Shown in pieces: positions 56,040 through 64,000 of a stretch of DNA of 64,000 bases. The translations under genes and the position numbers were made by a program. The notes under the pieces were generated by a model that did not search any database, was not told the DNA's origin, and worked only from the letters and a program-made list of their open reading frames with translations. How positions within the stretch are numbered: the stretch's first letter is position 1; each line of letters starts with the position of its first letter. This DNA is from Peronospora farinosa (taxonomy: Eukaryota; Oomycota; Peronosporomycetes; Peronosporales; Peronosporaceae), in the NCBI GenBank assembly GCA_947646735.1, contig CANTFK010000666.1, positions 186,001 through 250,000 on the forward strand, given 5' to 3'.

Positions 56040-58710
56040 TGCACAGCTTCGTCTCCTTCTCTTTGCTTCACGTAAGAGCGCCCAATTCTTTGCGTTGGAT
56101 TATAGTGACTCCAATCGGTTTCGGCGCGACCAATCTCGTCAAGATTATTTGGATTTTTTGAGAGCACTGCGCGAATTAAACTCGGTCTCCAAGTTTGGTC
56201 TGGACGTTACTATGGGATGACAATCTTCAAACATTTTAGTCGAGCTCCAGCTGCGGCGGACTTACGCCTCAAGATTACGTACCCCCGGGATGTCACGGGA
56301 CCCTGAGACTATACTTTCGACTCATCGTCGGTATTGGGGTACCATTTTTCGATCCAACGCTCATGATCTTGCCATCGAGCCATATCAATATCTAGAAGAA
56401 TTTCTTGAAGTTTCGACTCTTCCAAACTTCAAGAAATTCTTCAACATAGCTTTCGGAAGCTTCAATCCACTCACACTGCCATGCTCGATGCGCCGATTAC
56501 GGCAAACAGTTTATTCCACGCAATTCACCATACTGCACGTGGGAAAGCCCTAGGCCCAGATGGCTTGCCTGCCAAATATTACCAGCTTTCTGCCTAACAA
56601 ACGGGCACAAGTGTTGGAAATTGTGTATGCGGCTCAATTCCGAAAACGCCGTATTGCTAAGTTCAACGGCGTGCTGATATTTCTCTTTTCTTCAAGAAAG
56701 GCTCTCGCTCGGATCCTTGAAACGATTGCTTTTTGACTCCGCTGAATCAAGATGCCAAGTTTGGACCCCAAGCGCTAGCGTACCGTCTAAATCAAGTTCT
56801 AAACAGTTTATTGGGGGTGGACCAATTTGGATTCGTGCCTGGACGAGACATCCGCCACGCACTTTGCTATTTTACGATCTAATGGTCCATTGTCGTCGGA
56901 ACAACGCAAGTGGCCCGGTTGGCGCCATATGCCTTGACTTTGCTAAAGCCGTCGACAGTGTCAACTGGCAGGATTTGGATTTAGTTCTTCAACATTGGGG
57001 TTTTGGTTACAATTTTCGTCGTTGCATTACGATGTTTTCGCGGCACTCTTGTCCAACGGTGTAGGCCAACTCTTCGCAATTCGATTTTTGGATTAGGAGC
57101 CGGCGTTCGCTAAGCTGACCCACTATCTCCCGGACTATTTGTGCTCTTTATAGAGCCTCTTCTCTGCTACCTCCGGGCTACGAATGACGATATGGCTATC
57201 AAGATTCATGGCACCTCTCATCACCTCCTCAGCTTCGCTGATGATGACACGGGCTTGGTTAACGATTTAAAAAATGCTCCCCGTTTTCTGGCACGCGTCA
57301 ATGATTTTTGCACGGCCTCTGTAGTGCGACTTAATGTGGACAAAACGGTCCTCTTTTTCGTTCCTGGGCTGATGTGGACCTTAAACTTCAAGTTCAACTA
57401 CGCGGCCTCGGTGCTCGGGTTCTAGACAATATAGAACATACTACTCTCTTGAGTATTGCAGTTGGCCCGGATATCACACCGGGCCTTCAACTGAACCAGC
57501 TTCTTGTGCGCTTTTAAAAACTGTGTGTCTCTTGGCGTGGGAGAGCACGCACCCTTTAGGGCCGAGTGCTCATCCTCAAAAACCATGATTCTATCGACTC
57601 TACGGCACTTTTTGGGTGCTGTTTCGGTGAGGCCAAAAGAATTGCTTCAGTTTCTTCCACTCATGCGGAACTTTCTTGACAGTACCCCTTCAGGTGCTGT
57701 TCACGACCCGGCTACACGCGGGCAATTCTCAAGCGCCTGGTTCTCGAAACCATCTTCTGATGGAGGCCTCGACTAACCTTCCGTCGCTTCTTCCGCGGAG
57801 TTACTTCAAGTCAACCTTATCCGGCAATTAATGCGCAACTGCCGCCTTGACCTTTCTGTGGTTCATCCCCGCCCGAGCAGCGATTTGCATTGCGTTCAAT
57901 GGTGAAGGGTCAGGACTGGATTTTCTCTATATCCCCCTGTCTCATTTAGCACAAACATCTCGATAAAAAAATGTGCCAGTTTACTGGCGAGAAGCGATTG
58001 CGACATGGAGTACCAATATTCTAGTCAAACTTTAATGTTTGAATCATGTGATAACCAAGCTTACTTGGCAAATTTGGAACAATGTGTTTCTTCTTATACA
58101 GCCGCCAAGCGTTCGCTATCAGTTCTTCATCGCAAGGCATGCGGCTACCTCAGTCACGGTATTACCTTCATCAGCTCCTTCTGCAGCAGTTTTGGTCGGA
58201 TTCCAGATGAAGCGACTATACCGAGATGCTCTTGCTGGCTTTTTCTTTATGCCTGCCCGCTCCGTGACAGCAGTGGTACAAAACTTGCCACCCCCCGTTT
58301 TGAAATACCACATCATTACTGCCACTTTCTCACCCATCCGTTGCCACCTCTTAACATGGTATGTGCGCTTCACATCTGGGATTTCGACGGCCAAGATATT
58401 GTTAACGCGTTTAACCAAGTTATCACGCGCCTTATAACCCCCGTCGCTACACTTTTTCAATGGTCGGTTCCCGACATCACGCTATCCCCCTCTCACTGGG
58501 CCTATAAACGCCTTCTTCAACGTGACGTTTTGCCGGTCAAAGCGAATTTTGTTTCGCCTTAAACACGATGAGCTTGGTTTCCGGTACAAGTACGGTTGGT
58601 TCACTTCGATAGTCAATTGTGTATATGGATATGCTACAGCGGAAACGCTGTTTCACCTTCTATGGGATTGCCATATAACTCGGCATTTGTGGCGTCTCTT
58701 AAAGTAAAAG
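56040..58710 (+). mobile_element. LINE (non-LTR) retrotransposon remnant
   Basis: A LINE reverse transcriptase in fragments: DGLPAKYYQLS near 56560, QFGFVPGRDIRHA near 56825, a LDFAKAVDSVNWQDLDLVLQ block at 56935-56985, and the catalytic FADDD at about 57233-57247. A C-terminal zf-RVT-like end follows (ETLFHLLWDCHITRHLWRLL, 58645-58705). The endonuclease is not seen, and many frames are broken. The start is approximate. Confidence 0.8.
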
Positions 58711-59835
58711 AAGGCACTTAAGAGCTTAATGGTAAAATGTAAAGTGATTACATATAGGTCCTTAGTTCACAAAAAGCTACCTCTAAGCCTATCCTTTTGT
58801 AAAAGCTTCTGCAATGAAGTCAATCTGTGACGCCATTCCGTGACGTCTTACGATGCGGTCACAAACACGGATACCTTACCGGCATGTGGGTACATCTCGA
58901 GGCGTCGTATTGACAACATCTCTTCCTCTTTCCGTTGTCTCGACTTTTCGTTCCGCCCTTGGGTGAGCCCAAGTTCATTGTCTGCATCAACTTGAAGTTC
59001 CGGTTGCTTCCCGGCTTAACTTTGGATCGCGACTGCCGTTCGCCTCTTCAACATTGTCCGCTGCGTAGTTCTGCGGACTCTTTGGTTGAACCGCAGCAAG
59101 GCACTGTACGATTCTCCGGCTCTTCAATTTTTTGGTGTCTTTCGCCAGTGTTTGGCGATGAGTCGTCTCCATTTACAGCGATTGTACAAGATGCTGACTT
59201 ACTTCCAATCACAGGAGTTTGCACTACACAAGCTTCAACTTCAAGCTTTTCGTAGGGAATGAGTTCGGGATTTTCACGATGATTCGTTTTCCCTTTTTGA
59301 CGATTAGTCGACAAGTCTTCGGTCTATCTTTGGTTTGGTGACTGCACGATTTTCAAGTTATTTTCGAGTCTGTTTCCCTTTTACAAGGTGATGTTGCAAG
59401 TCTTTATTCACGACTTTGTTCCATTGTGAATTTTGACTTTGTATCCACCATATCTCACACTAGTTTTTGTCCAAGTTATTCGTCGCTGGTATCCCACCGA
59501 TTGATCCAAGTGCGTTTTGTAAAAAAGAGACCGTTTGATGTCAAGGAATAATCCTTTCTCGCTAAGGGATGATATGAATTCGCTTTTTTTTACTGCGATA
59601 TCCACGTCCCAGGGATCTTCCGGAACGGCTTGCTCACAAAATGAGATCATCATTAGACATTCTATGCGGTGCCGAAGCATCACAAAGGCGCGTCCCATAG
59701 CGAAGTATGGTTTCGTACCAAAGTATGCTGAATATAGGTTGACTAGACCAGTGGCTGACGCATGGCCATCTTCGCATATCATCATGACGACTTACCTCAT
59801 ACTCAACTCACAGACTCTCGGTTATATATACCTTT
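58711..59835. other. LINE 3' tail and unassigned DNA
   Basis: Plus-strand frames at 58935-59255 could be the degraded C-terminus of the LINE. Opposite frames 59408-59785 and 59535-59837 overlap each other and match nothing. No poly-A or target duplication could be fixed. Confidence 0.35.
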
Positions 59836-59838
59836 GAT

Positions 59839-60035
59839 TCAGGCTTGTACAAAATTTCGCAAGTTACTTTTGGAAACTCTACCGGGTTTGCATTGGAATT
59901 GGAACACTCTTTTTACCAAGACATAGTGCTCTCTCGTATAACAATTCAGAAATTTGCCCAACGTTCGCACTGCGTTGGCGATATCTGGACGCGTGCATTG
60001 GACTAAATATTGCAACGATCCCACAATTTCAGAGG
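59839..60035 (-). pseudogene. Ty1/copia RT-RNase H connection fragment
   Basis: Reads minus: VGSLQYLVQCTRPDIANAVR..LGKFLNCYTREHYVLVKRV, the block before RNase H in copia pol. It ends at the minisatellite and lacks neighbours. Confidence 0.7.
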
Positions 60036-60240
60036 CTGAGATGGGGTCGTGTCGTGATCGAACGGCAAGTCCAGCACAGGCTGAGATGAGGTCGTGTCGT
60101 GATCGAACGGCAAGTCCAGCACAGGCTGAGATGGGGTCGTGTCGTGATCGAACGGCAAGTCCAGCGCAGACTGAGATGGGTTCGTGTCGTGATTGAACGG
60201 CAAGTCCAGCAGAGGCTGAGATGGGGTCGTGTCGTGATCG
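60036..60240 (+). repeat. 45 bp minisatellite, about 4.6 copies
   Basis: Units begin CTGAGATGGGGTCGTGTCGT at 60036, 60081, 60126, 60171 and 60216 (partial, 25 bp). Copies differ by only a few bases. As 45 is a multiple of three, a 15-residue repeat is open in several frames on both strands. Confidence 0.92.
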
Positions 60241-61435
60241 TGTTCTAGCTGGATACAGTCCCGATTGGTATCGCATCGTCACTGATGGAGGAGAAGGCGG
60301 CAGAGAAGGAGGCATGGACTTGTCTAACCGCAGTATGCCTGCCCCTTGTCGTAACACTGGAGATCGGTCTAACCGCCGAGGCTCTGTGCCTTCGACTTGC
60401 CTGCCAGCTCTCGGTGCTGACGATGATTACCTGGACATGGACATGAGTGATATGGGACAGACTCCCACACCTTTTGAGGAAGAAGAAGTAGAAGTAAAAA
60501 GACCGGTTATTGTTAGACCCGGTGAAATGAAAGCTGAAAAAGATCTCGAGGCGGCTTTTCGGCGGTCTACCCGAGTACGACGACAAAATGTACGTCTATC
60601 GGATTATGAGCTGAATATTGCTGCAGCATTGGTAATTCAAGCAGTGAATGAACTGCTTGAGCCCATGTCCGTTACCGAAGCTTTAAGTGCCCCGGATGCA
60701 AAGCAATGGATAAAAGCTCTTGAGACTGAGTATCATGAATTGATGCGTAACCACGTATGGGAGCTAGTGGATCGGCCTTCGGGGGTAAAGATTCTAAAGA
60801 ATAAGTGGATATTTGTGCGCAAACGAAATGCGCAAGGCGACGTGTGCCGGTATCGCACGCGAATTACGATTAAGGGAAGCCAGCAAGAGTTTGGTGTCAA
60901 CTTTTGGGAGACCTACGCTCCAGTAGCGAAGGCTGAGTCCGTGAAATTTGTTTTGCTTCTAGCTCTGTTCTTGGGCCTGCCTTGTCGCCAAATTGATTTT
61001 GTGACAGCGTTTTTGAATGGGCCTTTCGATGATGTAGATATCTATATGGAACAGCCCGATTACTTTAATGATGGTTCTGGTCGCGTTTGCAAGCTGTTAC
61101 AAAGTCTATATGGTTTACGTCAAGCACCTCGTATCTGGTACAAAATGCTGGATCAGTATCTAAGAAAGTGCGGATTCACTTCAGGTATAGGGGCAAGTAT
61201 CCCACCAGCTCCAGGTAATGAACCACCTGCATTAGGCCTTCCCGCTGGAAATCCTGATCCAGGTAATGGGATAGCCGGTGGCGCGGTTGCGGTGGTAAAA
61301 CCCCCACTCAATCCGCTAGGTGCAATACCAGACTTCACAGTACTCACAGCGGTCGCAACATTACTCACGCTCGTCAACACATCACTAGTGGCTGTATCGT
61401 TTGACGACATCTCACTTACTCCAGACCTTGGTTAA
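60221..61435 (+). pseudogene. Chimeric 404-codon ORF: minisatellite + copia RT + inverted gag-like DNA
   Basis: The frame opens in the last minisatellite unit and runs through a copia RT N-terminal half. That half includes the RRSTRVRRQNVRL lead-in, KALETEYHELMRNHVWELV, ILKNKWIFVRKRNAQGDV, WETYAPVAK, LLALFLGLPCRQIDFVTAFLNG, and LLQSLYGLRQAPRIWYKML. At about 61181 RT homology stops before the YVDD box. The remaining 85 codons are proline/glycine-rich and read the opposite strand of a gag-like frame. So the RT lacks its catalytic aspartates and the protein cannot be a polymerase. The open length looks accidental or recent. Confidence is high that RT is present, low that the ORF is a gene. Confidence 0.7.
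61153..61410 (-). pseudogene. Possible copia gag N-terminus (minus strand)
   Basis: An ATG-started 85-codon frame (MSSNDTATSDVLTSV...), threonine/serine then proline/glycine-rich, cut off at the RT junction at about 61181. A possible primer-binding-like GGTTATGAGCCC (minus) lies just upstream at about 61472-61483, which would suit a copia gag start, but no diagnostic gag motif is retained. Confidence 0.35.
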
Positions 61436-61483
61436 TAGGTTACTTGTTACTTGGACAGTGCAAGAAGACTTGGGCTCATAACC

Positions 61484-62220
61484 TGTCACACTTATCACTG
61501 CGCAGGTGAGTGTCGTTGGTTCTGTAATACAGTAATACAGAGTAGGGAATAGAGAACACGGAACACTTGCTTCCCACTGAGCAACTTTTGGGATTCAGGA
61601 GGGAAAAACCTCGTAGGTGACAACCCCCTCTGTTAGACTAGACTACAGTCGATACCAACAGGTACACCTCAACTGTCAACTGTAACGATGCGTCCCAGCA
61701 TCATACGACTAACTGTTCGATGTCCCACCTAGAATCAGGGACACGACATCTTGTACTTCGTCACAAGATTGACTAATTTTACATTATAGGCTGATTTTGC
61801 ATTTTGCATTGATAATAATAACCCAAGCAGATTTGCATAACAGAATATAAATCATCCTAGGTGTTCGTATTCGTACTTTATCATACGATACATCGACGGT
61901 ACGATGGGTACACATCATTACATATTGCTACATAAAACATAGTCCTTTTCCGAATATTAGATTAGGCACACGCTTTCGATTCGTTTCAAAACATAAATTA
62001 AATGCTTTAATAATACACTAAATGTGGTAAAAGCAAGCGTTGTCACTAGGTTAAACTGGATTTAGTTCCAATACAAGTAAGTTACCCCATATCTTGCATC
62101 ATACGTATCATTTTGCTAGAGTAAGTTGGATATTCTATATTAAAAGATGATTACAAATATCAAATGGAATGTATCAATCAAGTAAATATTAATTTTTAAA
62201 AGCAGACTTCACTTATTACC
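61484..62220. other. Possible copia LTR and AT-rich flank
   Basis: Reading minus, sequence ending ...GTGTGACA at 61484 followed by GGTTATGAGCCC looks like an LTR end plus primer-binding site. The outer LTR border could not be fixed. From about 61790 the DNA is strongly AT-rich with no coding signal. Confidence 0.35.
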
Positions 62221-62530
62221 ATGTTCGTCGGAACGACGAGTACACAATGGCCCGTGGAGCGACGGGTACACAATGAAACTCCTACTTATTGACTTTTATA
62301 CTTATCAATTAAGTTGAGTCAACCGGAGATTTTGAGGTAAAATGATGGGCTAATATGTAGAATTCGCGTACGTTACGACGGGCAGCACCAAAAAGCTGCA
62401 CACAGGCTAAAAGAAGCATAAAAGAGCTGGGTGGCGCACATAGAATAAAACAACATTCGGTCCTCAAAACATCATTTAATCTATATATTCGGTCCGTGCG
62501 CACCATGCCCGTCGGAACGACGGGCACACA
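62221..62530 (+). repeat. Three copies of a hairpin motif
   Basis: The motif CCCGTCGGAACGACGGG (or close variants) followed by YACACA occurs at about 62224, 62249 and 62508. The third forms a 9 bp stem with a GAA loop (62506-62526). The first two are tandem at ~25 bp spacing. They lie 200-500 bp upstream of the folate dehydrogenase gene. Confidence 0.6.
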
Positions 62531-62735
62531 CCCTAGTGTTGGTATAATAATTTTTTTGCTTCTACTTTAAATTTTATTAACTTCGCGGTTTCGACATAAT
62601 TGATAAAGTCAATTTTTTAATGATAAGAATCAAATGAGGCATATATTACTACACAAAATTAAATAAATGTACCACTTCCTTGGTACATCCGTTACCGACG
62701 AACCGTCATGTAGCCATTCGTAAAAAAAGCAGAAA
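62531..62735 (+). promoter_or_regulatory. Upstream region of the folate dehydrogenase gene
   Basis: AT-rich 205 bp directly before the ATG. No specific core element is asserted. Confidence 0.35.
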
Positions 62736-63707
62736 ATGAGCGACGATGGTAGTGCTGTTCCCATTGCAGGTGTAAAGCTTAATGCTGCAACTATTGCTGA
62801 CCCTTTCAGCTCCGCTGTACGTCAATACATTGAGCATGATATGAATGGAGTGGGTCCTAAACTCGTGGGTTTATTGGCCCACGGTGACCCTGCAGCCAAG
62901 AAATACGCCGAGTGGACAGGTAAAGCTTGTGCACGTGACGGTATCCGCTACGAGCTGCGTGAAGTACCCAAGGATGAGCTCCTTGCAGCTTTAGAGAATG
63001 CCAATCATGACCCGGATGTGCACGGAATCTTAGTGTACTACCCGTGCTTTGGTCCCTTTCCGAGCTTTTTCGGTGGCACAATGGACGATTTTCTACGTGA
63101 TAGCATCAACATCAAGAAAGATGTGGAAGGACTATGTCAGTTCTACCGGGGCAATTTGTACCGTAACATCCGCTATGTGGATGAAGAGGAGACACAAAAG
63201 TGTGTGCTACCCTGCACCCCTTTGGCCATTGTCAAGATCTTGGAACACATTGGCATCTACGACAAGTCAAAACCTACTGGTAACCATCTCGAAGGTGTTA
63301 GTGTCACGGTGATCAACCGCAGTGACATTGTGGGCCGTCCATTGGCTGCTATGCTTGCCAATGACGGTGCTGATGTCTACAGCGCCGACATCGACTCACT
63401 TTATCTATTCCGTCGCGGTAAACTCATTCCAAGTGAGGAGACGCAGGAAACGGCGTGCAAGAAGTCTCGTGTTATCATTACTGGCGTGCCGGTAAAGAGT
63501 TACAAGCTACCGCTTGAGTGGGTAAGTGAGAACACGGTTGTCATTAACGTCGCGTCCTTTAAGAACGTCGACGAGACTGAGTTGCTCAAGATCAAGGGCG
63601 TGAAGTATGTGCCACTCGTTGGGAAGGTCACAGTGGCTATGCTGGAACGCAACTTGCTACGTCTGTACGAGAACTTCCACTGGAAGCCCAAAAAAGTCTG
63701 GCAGTAA
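62736..63707 (+). CDS. MTD1: NAD-dependent methylene-tetrahydrofolate dehydrogenase (MTD1-type)
   Basis: Oxidises 5,10-methylene-THF to 5,10-methenyl-THF in one-carbon metabolism, probably in the cytoplasm (no targeting peptide visible). An intact 323-residue frame from the ATG at 62736. Closest in layout to yeast Mtd1 (about 320 residues), the monofunctional NAD enzyme, rather than bifunctional FolD/MTHFD. Matching features are KKYAEWTGKACARDGI, the long FGGTMDDFLRD...KDVEGLCQFYRGNLYRN insertion, CVLPCTPLAIVKILE, the dinucleotide-binding VINRSDIVGRPLAAMLANDGA, and the end block GKVTVAMLERNLLRLYENF. No intron needed. Confidence 0.95.
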   Translation: MSDDGSAVPIAGVKLNAATIADPFSSAVRQYIEHDMNGVGPKLVGLLAHGDPAAKKYAEWTGKACARDGIRYELREVPKDELLAALENANHDPDVHGILVYYPCFGPFPSFFGGTMDDFLRDSINIKKDVEGLCQFYRGNLYRNIRYVDEEETQKCVLPCTPLAIVKILEHIGIYDKSKPTGNHLEGVSVTVINRSDIVGRPLAAMLANDGADVYSADIDSLYLFRRGKLIPSEETQETACKKSRVIITGVPVKSYKLPLEWVSENTVVINVASFKNVDETELLKIKGVKYVPLVGKVTVAMLERNLLRLYENFHWKPKKVWQ

Positions 63708-63951
63708 GTGTTTTAGAAGGTTGATGGCACAAGGCCAGAGCGTCTTAGCCGCCCCTTGGCATTAAAAATGCATTCATTTTACTCGTTATGGGCCTATGAG
63801 GCGCTATACAATTGATCGTGTATACTGTCATTCTGCATACTAACCTACTTCAGTACTTGAAAGTACTTGCTAAACAGCAGAGTCGCCTGTCAATGACGAA
63901 CGCATCTTTTTTGTCGAATCTTCTCGCTCTATCTCCGAAAGTGCTCAACAT
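63708..63951. other. 3' flank of MTD1 / 5' flank of a possible next gene
   Basis: 244 bp without a long frame. A short upstream ORF starts at the ATG at 63893 and overlaps the putative start at 63952. Confidence 0.4.
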
Positions 63952-63993
63952 ATGAAGCCAGTTTCGGACCTAAGACAACCCATCTTGATACAG
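63952..63993 (+). CDS. Possible first exon of a gene running off the window
   Basis: ATG at 63952 gives 14 codons (MKPVSDLRQPILIQ) and then a perfect donor CAG|GTAAGTG at 63991-64000. Plausible as an initial exon of a plus-strand gene. The peptide is too short to identify. Confidence 0.3.
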
Positions 63994-64000
63994 GTAAGTG

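Noticed and set aside
59408..59837. Pair of opposite 100-125 codon frames
   Set aside because: They overlap on opposite strands and neither matches a family or joins to neighbouring elements.
60036..60240. CRISPR-like array
   Set aside because: Units are contiguous 45 bp tandem copies without spacers in a eukaryotic repeat island; it is a minisatellite.

Overview
The window reads as nuclear DNA of an oomycete, most likely a plant-pathogenic Phytophthora or downy-mildew relative. The evidence is short GT-AG introns in housekeeping genes, a signal peptide plus RSLR/DDER effector-type N-terminus, a zinc-repeat protein of a kind often labelled 'WRKY19-like' in oomycete annotations, and a very heavy load of Ty3/gypsy and Ty1/copia retroelements. 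Species cannot be fixed from the sequence alone.

Layout. 1-8.3 kb is decayed retroelement DNA: a Ty1/copia pol remnant, then the 5' part of a Ty3/gypsy element (family B, copy B1). 8.4-32.8 kb is the gene-rich core: EFL1 (-), a broken RxLR-type effector (-) lying between a ~200 bp inverted repeat, a six-exon EFM7/NNT1-type methyltransferase (+), CPSF1/CPSF160 (-), a coiled-coil protein (-), the exosome nuclease DIS3/RRP44 (-), a ZIP metal transporter (+), eIF2B-alpha (+, four exons) and a four-repeat zinc protein (+). 34.2-62 kb is a nested retroelement island: a full-length family A Ty3/gypsy chromovirus-like element with 633 bp LTRs and a 5 bp target duplication, a reverse-oriented family B copy (B2), a 3' fragment of a second family A element (A2), several Ty1/copia pieces in both orientations, a LINE, and a 45 bp minisatellite joined to copia RT. 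The window closes with a complete MTD1-type methylene-tetrahydrofolate dehydrogenase (+) and perhaps the first exon of a further gene.

The intact genes are core informational and metabolic functions: 60S maturation, mRNA 3'-end formation, RNA decay, translation initiation, eEF1A-type methylation, metal transport and one-carbon metabolism. They share no pathway; the order looks like ordinary gene-dense eukaryotic DNA flanked by repeats.

The most unusual signal is in the Ty3/gypsy elements. Both families carry an extra gene on the strand opposite gag-pol. It starts 55-112 bp inside the 3' LTR and runs back into the 3' end of pol. In element A its 362-codon frame is open while gag and pol are broken, and its tail is antisense to the chromodomain. 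A related copy lies in A2 and a decayed, sequence-divergent counterpart in B2. Other points worth checking are a DIS3 whose PIN endonuclease site looks dead, an effector with one in-frame TAG, and a one-base frame break in CPSF1 that is probably a sequencing error.
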